Shown: positions 48,301-57,304, numbered from the stretch's first letter. The stretch is 64,000 bases of DNA from Bacteroidales bacterium (GCA_013141385.1 JABFRB010000016.1:288080-352079), one strand, 5' to 3'. Notes: generated from the sequence alone by a model not told the origin. Made by a program: numbers and translations.

Positions 48301-49004
48301 CTAGTTAAATTATAAAACCAAGGAAAATCTCGGGTAACTGCAAGAAAATCATTCTCCAAAGCAATAACCTTTACCACAAGTTGGGACGAAAGGTTTTTTG
48401 AATTCCTTAATGGGTTAATTGTCTTTCCCTCAATTGTATAAAATCCTTTTTCGGTACTATAAAAAACTAAACCTTTCCTTGTATTATAAATATTAATGGT
48501 TTGGGCTGACGAATCAATAGGAGTTGGTTTATCATTATAAATCCAAAGCGTTGACCCTGTTGAAAAATATACCTTTTGGTTATCGATTCCCACCCCAACT
48601 ATTTTATGGTGAAAATTTGAAGTAGAGGGGGTGATTATTTGATTAATACGATACTTACCCGAATCATTTAAAGCGAGTAAAGAAAGAAAATTATCATCCG
48701 CAATTATGATTTTCCCTTGGTCATCGAAGGCTATAATTGGCTTTCCAGTAGTTTTAATTTTCTGGTAATTAACGCCATCATAAATTAGCACTTCTTGGTC
48801 GGTAGTAATAAAAAGCCTATTACCTTTGTCTACAAATAAAGATTTATAGGATAATGGATAGGGTTGTGGTATACGTGGAATCTCAATAACTATTGGTTGA
48901 CCAACAAACGCTGAATCATTATAGTTAATCGGTCTAGCGATATTCACCAGCAAACAGAATAAAAAAAAGAGAGTCGAGTATTTAAAAAAACTTGAAAAAT
49001 TCAT
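45378..49004 (-). CDS. Propeller sensor fused to adenylate cyclase and HD phosphohydrolase
   Basis: 1208 residues. Signal anchor (about 8-24); periplasmic beta-propeller with two-component-regulator-type blades (30-640); Y_Y_Y-like Ig domain (650-730); membrane helix 735-755; coiled signalling helix. A class III cyclase domain follows, with metal Asp818 (SDIQGF) and Asp862 (GDAYM), purine-selecting Lys858 and Asp930 (YDIWG), and transition-state Asn937 and Arg941. The Lys/Asp pair indicates ATP rather than GTP. A C-terminal HD domain (1020-1208) has YHNLKH (H1037, H1041), H1073-D1074 in LFHDAGH, and a distal Asp (1132-1136 region). The HD start resembles the YHNxxH of cyclic-nucleotide phosphodiesterases, so one chain may both make and degrade cAMP. 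Long for a cyclase. Confidence 0.88.
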   Translation of the reverse strand: MNFSSFFKYSTLFFLFCLLVNIARPINYNDSAFVGQPIVIEIPRIPQPYPLSYKSLFVDKGNRLFITTDQEVLIYDGVNYQKIKTTGKPIIAFDDQGKIIIADDNFLSLLALNDSGKYRINQIITPSTSNFHHKIVGVGIDNQKVYFSTGSTLWIYNDKPTPIDSSAQTINIYNTRKGLVFYSTEKGFYTIEGKTINPLRNSKNLSSQLVVKVIALENDFLAVTRDFPWFYNLTSKDTSLFSSIHRYLQPSETILNVWTTGSYFFISTSKNCLLMIDSKSKSVNRFVDFGGSLSITPIEICTANDTCFFAITPTQIFSFTKPNMVQLFNYKKNLKGIVNAAIEFKNQLYIATSYGLYTRKNLKKSCVFELIEEGNFNAFTQNQGRLFAIGSNGLYVLSDNRVDRITAKPMVFSKTCFTKSTPSKAIFLDSQGHIYYSTLTSPFLLHEIQRNNSSSFVNFFSVDNLLLLMLDNQKWYNYSFDCNNPSIQGCLTPLQIVSQNNQPIINGDTLSVLNDKLVKTFKTGVAKNIGVTNIGQQIVNVHSVFRPNYQTIILEKEFKKGRFLKQKNLYALDNTFEVNSTFLDSDSCGWISTSQGLIKISADYIRSQNNTRPSLYILSIATQDGDKIHPLYNGIIPETVNTISEFKIKHCRTIEITLSSLDDFNWKNLTYSIKIKGTESKWKEWTTNSKFILSDLNPGRYIVIAKVRNVYDFESPELKFTFNIVPDFFQTKFTRISLIVLVLLSFLSFYQWRNYRHALERFKLESIINRRTEELVREKEKTDNLLARVLPRETANELKETGKVTTQRFKIVTVLFSDIQGFTKITDELNPENLIDQLDKFFLYFDSVVEKYRIEKIKTIGDAYMCAGGIPHKNRTNPVEVVLAAIEMLYFMREINRQHNPGQNIWDLRIGIDSGPVIAGVVGRNKLSYDIWGSTVNTASRMESSGEVGKINISGNTHMLVQDYFLCTYRGKMPIKNKGDIEMYFVDGIKPSLASNLDCFKPNNDFQIQLQFLRFGDLEEFILEKLEKGLPKDLYYHNLKHTVDVYTQVELIGRSENVSLEEQLLLQTAALFHDAGHLIDYDTHEEMGVKLAREILPEYQYAERQIEIISDLIMITKLPPKPKNLLEAIMCDADLDYLGRTDFIPVSNMLYKELHEHGKIGTIQEWNELQIKFIEKHQYFTNTARKLRNVNKNSQLENIKKWIEKNKL

Positions 49005-49213
49005 ACATTAGAGCGATTTTCAGCTTAAAGATATTAGGGTGCAAAGTCTAAATATCTGAAAAAAAAGGTTTAATCAAAACATTTTATTGAACCTTAATTA
49101 TTAAAATGTAATTATCTATTTGAAATATAGATACTTAGTATTGACTAATTTCGAGGTTAAAGAAAGATATTTCATACAAAGAAACCGATTAAGACCAAAA
49201 TAGCATTACGGCA

Positions 49214-50011
49214 ATGAACAATTTAAAAAAAACAATATTGGTTCCCACCGATTTTACCCAAGTTGCAGACTATGCCCTTCAGCATGCAGTAAGAGTTTCG
49301 TCAGTGGTTCATGAACCTGTAACCCTTTTACATATCGTAGATAATCCCAACAAAGTTGCCGAAGCTCAAGCAAAAATGGATCAACTTGCCAAAGAGACTC
49401 AAACTAAATACAATATACTACCAGCAACCATTATACGACTTGGAGATATATTTGTTGATATAGCAAAAGTAGCTGTTGAGATAAACTCAGGTATGGTAAT
49501 AATGGGTTCACATAGGATTAAGGATGAATCTACACTTAATGACTCAATCGCATTAAAGGTTATACAAAGTTGTAAAGTTCCATTTATCACTATACAAGAG
49601 CCTCCTATTAATAAGCGGTATGACGAAATAGTTTTTCCTATTGATGATACTGCTGAGAATATCGAGAAGCATTCATGGATATCATATTTTTGCGATTATT
49701 ATGTATCACGTTTTCATCTGATTAAACCGAATATCACCGATCCAAAACTTCTTGCAAAGGTTGATATGAACATGGCTTCTGCTCGTAGGTATCTTGATGA
49801 GAAGGGAGCAAGGTATTATGTTTACACTGTCACTGGCAAAAAACCATACGCTGAGGAGGTGCTGGAAATGGCAGCGAATATCAGAGCCGATTTGATTGTT
49901 ATTATGACAACAAAAGTTTCCAACGAATCAACCTATACCGTTGAACCCCATGAGCAGTATATAATTTCCAACGCAAGTTATATTCCTGTAATGTGCATTA
50001 ATCCTCAATAA
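49214..50011 (+). CDS. Universal stress protein, two-domain
   Basis: 265 residues, two UspA-like halves starting [21 protein letters not shown] and (about residue 135) [19 protein letters not shown], with [10 protein letters not shown] and [10 protein letters not shown] near the ends of the halves. It is divergent from the cyclase-HD gene, with 209 bp between starts. Related in layout to the UspA at 44443-45288. rdgB follows 11 bp downstream. Confidence 0.86.
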   Translation: MNNLKKTILVPTDFTQVADYALQHAVRVSSVVHEPVTLLHIVDNPNKVAEAQAKMDQLAKETQTKYNILPATIIRLGDIFVDIAKVAVEINSGMVIMGSHRIKDESTLNDSIALKVIQSCKVPFITIQEPPINKRYDEIVFPIDDTAENIEKHSWISYFCDYYVSRFHLIKPNITDPKLLAKVDMNMASARRYLDEKGARYYVYTVTGKKPYAEEVLEMAANIRADLIVIMTTKVSNESTYTVEPHEQYIISNASYIPVMCINPQ

Positions 50012-50022
50012 CATCCTGTTTC

Positions 50023-50613
50023 ATGTCTCATATCTTACGGGAGTTAGTATTTGCCACCAATAATCCTCATAAGTTGTCGGAGGTTCAGCATCTTCTTGGT
50101 AATAGTTTTCATCTTTTATCGCTACTAGATATTAATTTCAAAGATGAAATACCAGAGGATTATGATACTCTAGAGGAAAATGCTTTGCAAAAAGCTCAGC
50201 ATATCTATACTATTACCAAACAGAACTGTTTTGCTGATGATACTGGACTTGAGGTTGAGGCTCTTAATGGAAGACCCGGCGTTTACTCAGCACGCTATGC
50301 TGGTGAAAGCAAAGATCCCAAAGCGAATGTTCAAAAACTCCTTATGGAGCTAAAGGGTGTTGAAAATCGAAAAGCCAGATTCAGAACTGTTGTTGCTCTT
50401 ATATTAGATGGGAAAGAGCATCTTTTTGAGGGCATAGTTAATGGTCAAATAATAGAAAGTGAAAGAGGTGCGGATGGTTTTGGTTACGATCCTGTTTTTT
50501 TACCCGATGGTTACTCCTCAACATTTGCTGAAATGAATCTTTCCCAGAAAAATAAGATAAGCCATAGAGCAAGGGCTATAAAATCTTTGGTTAATTTTCT
50601 AAGAAATTTATAA
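50023..50613 (+). CDS. rdgB: XTP/dITP diphosphatase (RdgB/HAM1)
   Basis: Removes dITP, dXTP and XTP from the nucleotide pool. 196 residues with the family signatures [14 protein letters not shown] at the N-terminus, [25 protein letters not shown] in the middle (about 66-90) and [12 protein letters not shown] near 150. Normal length. It is 11 bp after the UspA gene, so probably cotranscribed; porZ follows after 50 bp. Confidence 0.95.
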   Translation: MSHILRELVFATNNPHKLSEVQHLLGNSFHLLSLLDINFKDEIPEDYDTLEENALQKAQHIYTITKQNCFADDTGLEVEALNGRPGVYSARYAGESKDPKANVQKLLMELKGVENRKARFRTVVALILDGKEHLFEGIVNGQIIESERGADGFGYDPVFLPDGYSSTFAEMNLSQKNKISHRARAIKSLVNFLRNL

Positions 50614-50663
50614 TAAAAACCTCATTTAAATAGTTTGAATTTAATTCTCTAAAATCTTTACAA

Positions 50664-52958
50664 ATGAGGAAAATTATCTTTCCTGTTTTATTAGTGCTTT
50701 CGCAACTAGTGCATTCGCAGATAAAAGTTGGAAATTGGCGCGATCACTTTTCGTATAATAATTGTATAGCCATTACAAAAGGAGACAATAAAATATATGG
50801 AGCAACATCAACTGGTGTTTTTTGGTATAGCACATTAGAGGGATCAATAGGGAAAATAAACCGCATTCAAGGGTTGAATGATATTGATATTAATACTATT
50901 GAATACTCTTCGCAGCAAAAAATTCTGGCTGTGGGGTATGAGGATGGGAATATTGATTTTATATTTCAGAATAGAATTTTAAACATGCCCCAAATTAAAG
51001 ATAAACTAATGCAGGGCAGTAAAAAAATTAATGGCTTTACCTTTTATGATAACCTAGTATTTACTTCTACAGATTTTGGAATTGTAGTTATAGATATTTT
51101 AAAGGAGGAAATAAAAGATACCTACTACATTGGTGATTTGGGTGAACCACTAAGAGTTAACCGATCCGCTATTCTGAATAGTTCAATATATGCTGCTACT
51201 GAAAAAGGATTGCTTCGTGCCGATATAAATGATCCTTTGCTAATTCAATATCAAAGGTGGACACATGAATCTTTCTTTAGCAATTCTACTGATGAATGCA
51301 TTGATGTGACAGTATTCGGATCGTCCATAATTGCGGTTGAAGGGAATGCAACCAATCAAAAAGATATTGTTTGGGTTTATAATGGATTAACTTGGGTGGA
51401 ACTTGGAAGGCCATATAATACAGTTTTGCATGTTAGGGCTGATCAAACAAAACTTTTAATCACGTCTAAAGAAGGTATTTCAAGTTATACATCTATTATA
51501 GATATCCCAATTGTTCATACTAGCTATAATTTCACATGGCATTTCGACCCATATATGGCTATCCCCATTGAATCCGAAAAAATAGCTATTGCCGATAATT
51601 CCTCTGGAATTGTATACGGAGAGTTTGGAGCCTTAAATTCATATCTACCAAATGGACCCACAAATAACAGAGCATTCTCTATTGGCGTAAGTAGCGAAAA
51701 GGTAATTGTTGCAGCGGGAGCTTACGATGCTGCTATGGGAAATCGCTGGTTTCCCTTTTCATACCATAATTTCGAGAAGGAGCAATGGCAAACTTTTGAG
51801 GAATCGGTTGATTTAGATGCTATTCGTGTTGCTTTTAATCCATCAAATCCTAACGAATTCTACATTTCCAGCTGGGGGAACGGAGTTTTTCAATATACCA
51901 ATGACGAGCCAGTGAAGCATTTTGATTACCAGAATAGCACTCTTCAAACTATATATCCCAATCAACCCTATTGTAGAATTAGCGGAATAACATTCGACAG
52001 CAAAGGAAATTTATGGGCAGCAAATGTTATGGTTCCAAAACCTATCTCTGTTAGAAAACCTGATGGTTCTTGGTATTCATTTGCTTATGCAGGTGCAATA
52101 AATTCTGACCAATTATCGGATTTATATTTTTCTCCATCTGGGCAACTATGGCTAGTTCTTCCCAGAGGTATAGGTCTATTTGTATTAGATCCTGGGAAAA
52201 ATATCGAATCTGCAACCGATGATCATTATCGTAAGATTAAACTTTTTGATAGTAACGGGAATATTCTTCCTAACGATATTTATTCGCTAGCATTCGATCG
52301 TGAAGGATACGCTTGGATAGGCACAAGTGAAGGTGTTCTAATCAGCTACAATCCCGATAAGGCAATAGATGCTTCAACTTTTGTCGTTCAAAGAGTTAAA
52401 ATTCCTGATGTTGTCCAAGGACTTGCAGCCTACCTTCTCCAAACAGAAACGGTAACATCCATTGCCGTTGATGGCGGTAATCGGAAATGGTTTGGAACAA
52501 GTAAATCGGGTGTTTTCCTTCAATCATCCGATGGCTCAAAGGAGTTACTTCATTTCAACACACAGAATAGCCCACTACCCTCCAATTCTATTGTTGATAT
52601 TAAGATTCACCCAACATCGGGAGAGGTTTTTATTGCAACAGATAAAGGACTTATGTCCTATCGTGGTGAAGCAACTGAACCCTCAGAAAAATTTGGTAAA
52701 GTGTATGCTTTCCCAAATCCAGTTAAGCCAAACTATAATGGGATAATAACCATAACGGGGTTAGTCGAAAATACTACTGTTAAAATCACCGATATTAGCG
52801 GAAATCTAGTCAATGAAACTCAATCGTTGGGTGGACAGGCAACTTGGGATGGAAAAAATCTAAATGGACACAAAGTATCTACTGGTGTTTACCTAATATT
52901 CTGTTCCGATAGTAAAGGTGAGGAGACCGCTGTTAGTAAGTTACTTTTTATTAAGTAA
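50664..52958 (+). CDS. porZ: PorZ-like T9SS protein (beta-propeller with sorting domain)
   Basis: 764 residues with a short signal peptide (cleavage near VHSQI). Two-component-regulator-type beta-propeller blades run from about 20 to 660, with YAWIGTSEGVL and WFGTSKSGV motifs. A C-terminal domain (about 675-764) includes YAFPNPVKP and TGVYLIFCS, typical of T9SS sorting domains. PorZ is a surface component of the type IX sortase complex delivering A-LPS in Porphyromonas. Its position upstream of recO is typical in Bacteroidota. It indicates that the organism has a T9SS, consistent with the sorting domain of the 23-kb surface protein. Confidence 0.85.
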   Translation: MRKIIFPVLLVLSQLVHSQIKVGNWRDHFSYNNCIAITKGDNKIYGATSTGVFWYSTLEGSIGKINRIQGLNDIDINTIEYSSQQKILAVGYEDGNIDFIFQNRILNMPQIKDKLMQGSKKINGFTFYDNLVFTSTDFGIVVIDILKEEIKDTYYIGDLGEPLRVNRSAILNSSIYAATEKGLLRADINDPLLIQYQRWTHESFFSNSTDECIDVTVFGSSIIAVEGNATNQKDIVWVYNGLTWVELGRPYNTVLHVRADQTKLLITSKEGISSYTSIIDIPIVHTSYNFTWHFDPYMAIPIESEKIAIADNSSGIVYGEFGALNSYLPNGPTNNRAFSIGVSSEKVIVAAGAYDAAMGNRWFPFSYHNFEKEQWQTFEESVDLDAIRVAFNPSNPNEFYISSWGNGVFQYTNDEPVKHFDYQNSTLQTIYPNQPYCRISGITFDSKGNLWAANVMVPKPISVRKPDGSWYSFAYAGAINSDQLSDLYFSPSGQLWLVLPRGIGLFVLDPGKNIESATDDHYRKIKLFDSNGNILPNDIYSLAFDREGYAWIGTSEGVLISYNPDKAIDASTFVVQRVKIPDVVQGLAAYLLQTETVTSIAVDGGNRKWFGTSKSGVFLQSSDGSKELLHFNTQNSPLPSNSIVDIKIHPTSGEVFIATDKGLMSYRGEATEPSEKFGKVYAFPNPVKPNYNGIITITGLVENTTVKITDISGNLVNETQSLGGQATWDGKNLNGHKVSTGVYLIFCSDSKGEETAVSKLLFIK

Positions 52959-53185
52959 ACTGAGTCCGATATAATTTTAACACAAAGATCTTAAGTTCCG
53001 GATCTAACAAAATGGTTGTTTTAATAAGATACAGGTATACCATAATGATGTTTATTGATATTGAGAGACTCAGAGAACACGGAGGTTTGCTAGTTTTGCA
53101 TAAATGCAAAAACAACAAGGTATAATATCTTAAATTCTCAACTTTAATGTAATTCTTTATCTCGAATTGACGTTAAGTAACAGTT

Positions 53186-53917
53186 ATGATTCATAAAACC
53201 AAGGCAATTGCGCTCCACACAATTAAGTACGGTGATAGTAGCCTAATTGCTTATGTTTACTCCGAATCACATGGGCGTTTAAACCTGATGGTTCATAGCG
53301 CTTATGGGAGAAAGAAATCAGCAGGTAAAGCCATCTTCTTTCAACCGCTAAGCCTAATTAATATTATTTATTACCATAAGGGTTTTCAGTCTCTTTGTAA
53401 GTTAAAAGATGTATCAACAGAGGTGAGTTTTAGTTCTATCCCTTTCGATCCCGTTAAAAGAGCCATCGCATTATTTATTGGAGAGGTTGTATATCGTACA
53501 ATTCGCGAGGAAGAACCAAATCCCACAATGTATAACTATCTCGAAAACTCAATTCAACTCCTTGATGTGATGCACAGCGGGATCTCAAATTTTCATTTGA
53601 TATTTTTGGCACAACTCTCCCGTTATCTTGGTTTCTTTCCCGGAAATAATTGGAGCGAAGCAAAGCCAATATTCGATTACAAGAATGGTTTATTCATTCA
53701 TGCCCAGCCATTACACCCGCTTTTTTTCGATAAAGAGAATAGTAAATTAATTGGGCAGGTGCTACAAACCCCTTTTCATGAGGCAGAGAAATTACAGCTT
53801 AACCATAAAGTTAGAGCGCAACTAATAAATAATTTTTTATCCTTTTATCAGGTGCACATCGAGAGTGTTTCAAACATAAAATCTTTGCCAATATTATCTC
53901 AGGTGTTTGAAGAATAA
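53186..53917 (+). CDS. recO: DNA repair protein RecO
   Basis: RecF-pathway mediator that loads RecA onto SSB-coated single-stranded DNA. 243 residues: N-terminal OB fold starting HKTKAIALHTIKYGDSSLIAYVYS and the segment GRLNLMVHSAYGRKK. The helical C-terminal domain includes FLAQLSRYLGFFPGNN. The four-Cys zinc motif of some RecO proteins is absent, as is usual in this phylum. It is separated from porZ by 227 bp. Confidence 0.93.
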   Translation: MIHKTKAIALHTIKYGDSSLIAYVYSESHGRLNLMVHSAYGRKKSAGKAIFFQPLSLINIIYYHKGFQSLCKLKDVSTEVSFSSIPFDPVKRAIALFIGEVVYRTIREEEPNPTMYNYLENSIQLLDVMHSGISNFHLIFLAQLSRYLGFFPGNNWSEAKPIFDYKNGLFIHAQPLHPLFFDKENSKLIGQVLQTPFHEAEKLQLNHKVRAQLINNFLSFYQVHIESVSNIKSLPILSQVFEE

Positions 53918-53924
53918 AGTCAAA

Positions 53925-54020
53925 TTTAACCACGAAGAACTCAAAGGATACACAAAGCAAAAATATTGCAAACAAACACTTTGTGAATTTTGTGACATAC
54001 TTCGTGCCTTTTGTGGTTAA
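53925..54020. repeat. Inverted CCACGAAG/CACAAAG interspersed repeat
   Basis: Imperfect inverted repeat of about 96 bp. The left arm begins TTTAACCACGAAG and the right arm is the reverse complement of TTTAACCACAAAAGGCACGA. Related words occur at 2739-2810 and 55767-55806. It lies between convergent recO and flippase genes, so it may also form a transcription-stopping hairpin. Confidence 0.65.
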
Positions 54021-54113
54021 ACTCTTTTCAATTTTTTGGATACTCACAGAGGAAAACTCCTTTGGCCTGAAGACCCTGCAAATTTCAAATTTCTTGAGTT
54101 CTACCTAAAATCT

Positions 54114-55622
54114 TTAAATCTTTATTTTCAGAATTTTAGGCTTTTCAACGGCAAGAACAATTCCCACATAAATTAGCAAAAGCAATGAATGGAATAGGAA
54201 TCGAAAAATTATTCCATCTATTACAACAATGGTTTTGACAAAGTAGAGCAGTATTGCAGCACCCAGATATCCAAAGAATTTTAGTAGATTATATTGAACT
54301 GGGAAATATCTTTGACCAATTAGGTAGGAAAGTACCATCATAGTTCCATAGCATATGAATGTTGCCCAAGCTGAACCGTAGTAGCCGTAAATTAGATGAT
54401 CTGGCGATAATGGTATCCACCAAAAATTTAAAACGAGTGTTATAACGGCTCCAATAACCGAGAGCCAAGCTCCCCAAATGGTTTTGCCAACTAATTTATA
54501 CCAAATTGAAAGATTGTAGTAAACTCCTAGGAAGAGATTAGCAAGCATCAGTACTGGTATAACGCCTCTTCCTACCCGGTATTTTTCACCAACCAAAACA
54601 TTCAGTATAAAATCATCTAAATAAACCATTGTTACTAGGAAAATCAGCGAAACCACGATAATAAAATAATCCATAATACGGGCATACACCAGCTTGGCAT
54701 CCTTTTCCTTTGCCTGAGCAAAAAAGAAAGGTTCTGCAGCATAACGATAAGCCTGAATAAATATGGTCATTAGAATTGAAATCTTGTAGCAAGCGGTATA
54801 AATCCCAACCTGATAGGTGGCTATATCCTTAGGAAGCAGATAGCGGAGTAAAAGTCTATCGAACGTTTCGTTTACAATCCCCGCCATTCCAGCAAAAAGC
54901 AATGGGAATGCATAGAAAAGCATTTTCTTCCATAAATCGGGATGGATTTTCCATCGGGTTGCAGCAATCTCGGGGAAAAGCATTAGAAGTGTAATGCCGC
55001 TGGCTATCAGGTTTGATATGAAGATATACTCAATACCCCAATCAGTGCGATAAATTAATTTAACAAGATGTGCGGCTGTGCTATTTCCAAAACTCTTAAG
55101 GATAAACGGGCATAGAAGAATAAAAAAGAGGTTGAGGAATATATTTGTGATAATATTTACCATCTTGATTGTTGCAAACCGTTTAGCCTTGTTTTGCGCA
55201 CGAAGCCGTGCAAATGGGATTGATGCTATTGCATCAAGAGCCAGAATCCATGCAAACCATATAACATATATTGTATAATTCGCATAATCGATAAATTTAG
55301 CAATGGATCCAGCGTAGAACGAAACCATTACCAGGAAAATAATGGATGTGATTAGTAGCGAGATCATCCCCGTGCTGAAAACCTTATCCTTATCCTTATC
55401 GTTCTCCTTTTCGTTAAAACGAAAGAAAGCCGTTTCCATTCCATAGGTCAAAACCACCATTAGGAAGGAAACATAAGAGTAGAACACATTCACATTTCCG
55501 TATTCCTCGGGAAGAAATACACGGGTGTAAAGCGGAACTAGCAGGTAGCTAAGAATTCTACCAAGTATACTCGGAATTCCGTAAATAGCGGTTTGTCCGG
55601 CAAGTCGTTTTATTGCATTCAC
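54114..55622 (-). CDS. Oligosaccharide flippase (Wzx/MATE-like)
   Basis: 502 residues, about 14 membrane helices. It begins IKRLAGQTAIYGIPSILGRILSYLLVPLYTRVF, the standard opening of polysaccharide biosynthesis flippases, and moves lipid-linked glycans across the inner membrane. The start is GTG at 55622. No ATG is in frame near the N-terminus, and a -7 box TATATTTG ends 5 bp upstream, so the mRNA may be nearly leaderless. No glycosyltransferases are adjacent. Confidence 0.85.
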   Translation of the reverse strand: MNAIKRLAGQTAIYGIPSILGRILSYLLVPLYTRVFLPEEYGNVNVFYSYVSFLMVVLTYGMETAFFRFNEKENDKDKDKVFSTGMISLLITSIIFLVMVSFYAGSIAKFIDYANYTIYVIWFAWILALDAIASIPFARLRAQNKAKRFATIKMVNIITNIFLNLFFILLCPFILKSFGNSTAAHLVKLIYRTDWGIEYIFISNLIASGITLLMLFPEIAATRWKIHPDLWKKMLFYAFPLLFAGMAGIVNETFDRLLLRYLLPKDIATYQVGIYTACYKISILMTIFIQAYRYAAEPFFFAQAKEKDAKLVYARIMDYFIIVVSLIFLVTMVYLDDFILNVLVGEKYRVGRGVIPVLMLANLFLGVYYNLSIWYKLVGKTIWGAWLSVIGAVITLVLNFWWIPLSPDHLIYGYYGSAWATFICYGTMMVLSYLIGQRYFPVQYNLLKFFGYLGAAILLYFVKTIVVIDGIIFRFLFHSLLLLIYVGIVLAVEKPKILKIKI

Positions 55623-55627
55623 GGAAG

Positions 55628-55635
55628 CAAATATA
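55628..55635 (-). promoter_or_regulatory. Candidate -7 promoter box (TATATTTG)
   Basis: Minus-strand TATATTTGC, a full TAnnTTTGC match, directly before the GTG start of the flippase gene. If real, the transcript begins at or within a few bases of the start codon. Confidence 0.4.
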
Positions 55636-55728
55636 ATGATTATACCAATTGGAGGTATTTATCAATCCAATTGTCGTTTCACTTGACGGATGGTTATATA
55701 AAACTTTCTCTCCTTTTATATCTTAATA

Positions 55729-55745
55729 TATCGCAAATTGCGATA
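55729..55745. repeat. TATCGCAAATTGCGATA palindrome, copy 2
   Basis: Perfect 17-bp palindrome around a central A. Its right flank GATAATGATGTAAGGGTG resembles that of the copy at 63500-63516. Confidence 0.6.
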
Positions 55746-55766
55746 ATGATGTAAGGGTGGTATTAA

Positions 55767-55806
55767 ACCACTAAGGAATTAAAGGATACTCAAAGAAAAC
55801 AAGGTA
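55767..55806. repeat. Half copy of the CCACGAAG/CAAAG interspersed repeat
   Basis: ACCACTAAGGAATTAAAGG followed by ATACTCAAAG resembles the left arm of the repeat at 53925-54020. The right arm is missing. Confidence 0.45.
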
Positions 55807-55812
55807 AAAGTT

Positions 55813-55880
55813 AGAGTTCCGAACTTTTAAAAAGTTCGGAACTCTAGGGTTTATACGTTGGGGTTAATCTTTAGCTCGGG
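55813..55880. repeat. GTTCCGAAC palindromic element with tail, copy R1
   Basis: Palindrome AGAGTTCCGAACTTTT / AAAAGTTCGGAACTCT (55813-55828 / 55830-55845) followed by a tail ending TTAATCTTTAGCTCGG. The same palindrome plus tail occurs at 57305-57376 and 58795-58860. It sits immediately beyond the stop codon of the PIN toxin gene. Confidence 0.8.
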
Positions 55881-55881
55881 T

Positions 55882-56307
55882 TTATTGCTTTAGTAGCTGT
55901 TCGAAATCACTATACCTTACAACAAGAGTTTCCTCAATTCTATTAAGTTCAAGTAAGTCTTGGTCGCCAGTAATTAAGAAATTAGAATGTGAATCGATGG
56001 CTAAGGAAACTAAGTAGTTATCTTTTGCATCTCTACAAACATTGGACTTAGTAGCCAATTCTATGCAATCAGATGATTCATCAAGTAATTCAAAAAACTC
56101 TTCCACTTGTTCTTTAGTGAAATACTTTTTGATTTTTGGTTTTTTAAAAACTTCCGATAATTCGCAATACTGTTCCTTACAAGTGATTATTTTTATGCTC
56201 TGAGAGTCAATATGATTTTGCAGACCTCGTAAACTCTTGCCAATCAAGAACGAAATCCAAATATTCGTATCAATAATAATTTTATATTTCTTGCTTTTTC
56301 TTTTCAT
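55882..56307 (-). CDS. PIN-domain toxin (type II TA)
   Basis: Predicted ribonuclease toxin of 141 residues. PIN active-site acids are visible in DTNIWISFL (near residue 13), a Glu in CELSEVF, Asp in CRDAKDNYLV and ITGDQDLL. The putative toxin-type PIN family (COG1569-like) fits. Its first 26 bp overlap the end of the antitoxin gene, the usual TA coupling. A palindromic element follows the stop directly. Confidence 0.88.
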   Translation of the reverse strand: MKRKSKKYKIIIDTNIWISFLIGKSLRGLQNHIDSQSIKIITCKEQYCELSEVFKKPKIKKYFTKEQVEEFFELLDESSDCIELATKSNVCRDAKDNYLVSLAIDSHSNFLITGDQDLLELNRIEETLVVRYSDFEQLLKQ

Positions 56308-56515
56308 ATCTTCGTTTCCTAACAGATTCGACCTCTTTGGTTATTTCTTCCAGAGTCAACTCATTTGTTTTTGTTGATTTAAGAAGGTTATTAAACCTTT
56401 TAAGAAACAAAGATTTCTTCAATTCATTAAAAATCTCAAGTTTATCACTATCGTCAAGTTTATTCAAGATTTTAATAAACTGATTTTTATCTAGTTCTAT
56501 ATTTATCGTTCTCAT
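56282..56515 (-). CDS. Antitoxin of the PIN toxin
   Basis: 77 residues, highly charged and helical (FIKILNKLDDSDKLEIFNEL, then LKRFNNLL, and a basic C-terminus RKRRYEKKKQEI). Small size, position upstream of and overlapping a PIN toxin, and composition identify it as the cognate antitoxin, although the N-terminal DNA-binding fold is not clear to me. Confidence 0.75.
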   Translation of the reverse strand: MRTINIELDKNQFIKILNKLDDSDKLEIFNELKKSLFLKRFNNLLKSTKTNELTLEEITKEVESVRKRRYEKKKQEI

Positions 56516-56537
56516 TCTCTCTCCAAATAAATTTTAT

Positions 56538-56545
56538 CAAATTTA
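56538..56545 (-). promoter_or_regulatory. Candidate -7 promoter box (TAAATTTG) of the TA operon
   Basis: Minus-strand TAAATTTG, 23 bp before the antitoxin ATG. It is flanked by short TTTTA/TAAAA inverted arms that could be an autoregulatory operator. Confidence 0.42.
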
Positions 56546-56659
56546 GTAAAACACTTGGCACTAAGCAAATATCATTGGGGTATAACTTATTTATAATCCA
56601 ACCCCTATTTGGATTTATAAACTTCTAACCCTTTAAGTAAAAACAATGAAAAAAAATTC

Positions 56660-57196
56660 CTATTCCTTTGCTTTGTCAGCATTAATTGGTTCCCATAGCT
56701 CTATTTTGTTACCCTCTGAGTCCATAATATGTATAAACTTTCCAAAGTCGTAAGTGGCAATGCTGTCGAGTATGGTTACACCGTTTTCTTTGAGTTTTTT
56801 TACAAGTCCTTCAAGGTTTTGAACCTGGTAGTTAATCATAAAATCCTTTTTGGATGGGGCAAAATATTCATCCCCTTTTTTGAAAGGTTTCCATTGAAGG
56901 GAGTTTACCTCGTCGGGTCTATTGATGTTTCTGGACTCAAAACTGGAAGAACCCCAATCATTTATTTCAATCCCTAAATTTTTGGTGTACCACTCTTTCG
57001 TTTTCTTAACATCGTCCGAATAAAAGAAAATTCCACCAATCCCTGTTACCTTAGGGGTTGTATCTTTAACTGAAGCTGTGCTTGTAGCTTCGTTTTTTTG
57101 TTTATCCATACTATTTGATTTTTTGCTTGTTTCACTTGTCCGATTGCAACCTATAAAAATTGTTACAATTGAAATTGCTAGTAATAGTCTTTTCAT
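56660..57196 (-). CDS. VOC (glyoxalase/bleomycin-resistance) family lipoprotein
   Basis: 178 residues with a lipoprotein signal (TIFIGC, Cys at about 17), a Ser/Thr/Lys-rich linker to about 50, and one VOC module. The module begins GIGGIFFYSDDVKKTKEWY and ends FIHIMDSEGNKIELWEP, with the metal/active-site Glu in NKIELW. The lipid anchor is unusual for VOC proteins, most of which are cytoplasmic. It lies between the two TA-type modules; role unknown. Confidence 0.82.
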   Translation of the reverse strand: MKRLLLAISIVTIFIGCNRTSETSKKSNSMDKQKNEATSTASVKDTTPKVTGIGGIFFYSDDVKKTKEWYTKNLGIEINDWGSSSFESRNINRPDEVNSLQWKPFKKGDEYFAPSKKDFMINYQVQNLEGLVKKLKENGVTILDSIATYDFGKFIHIMDSEGNKIELWEPINADKAKE

Positions 57197-57304
57197 TTTG
57201 TTGTTTAGGTTTTTTAATGTTGTGTTGTTTTTAACTTCGGTATATTGGGTAAAAAACTATAAAAGGTATATTCCTTTAATTTTATTGCCATTTGCTTTAT
57301 GATT

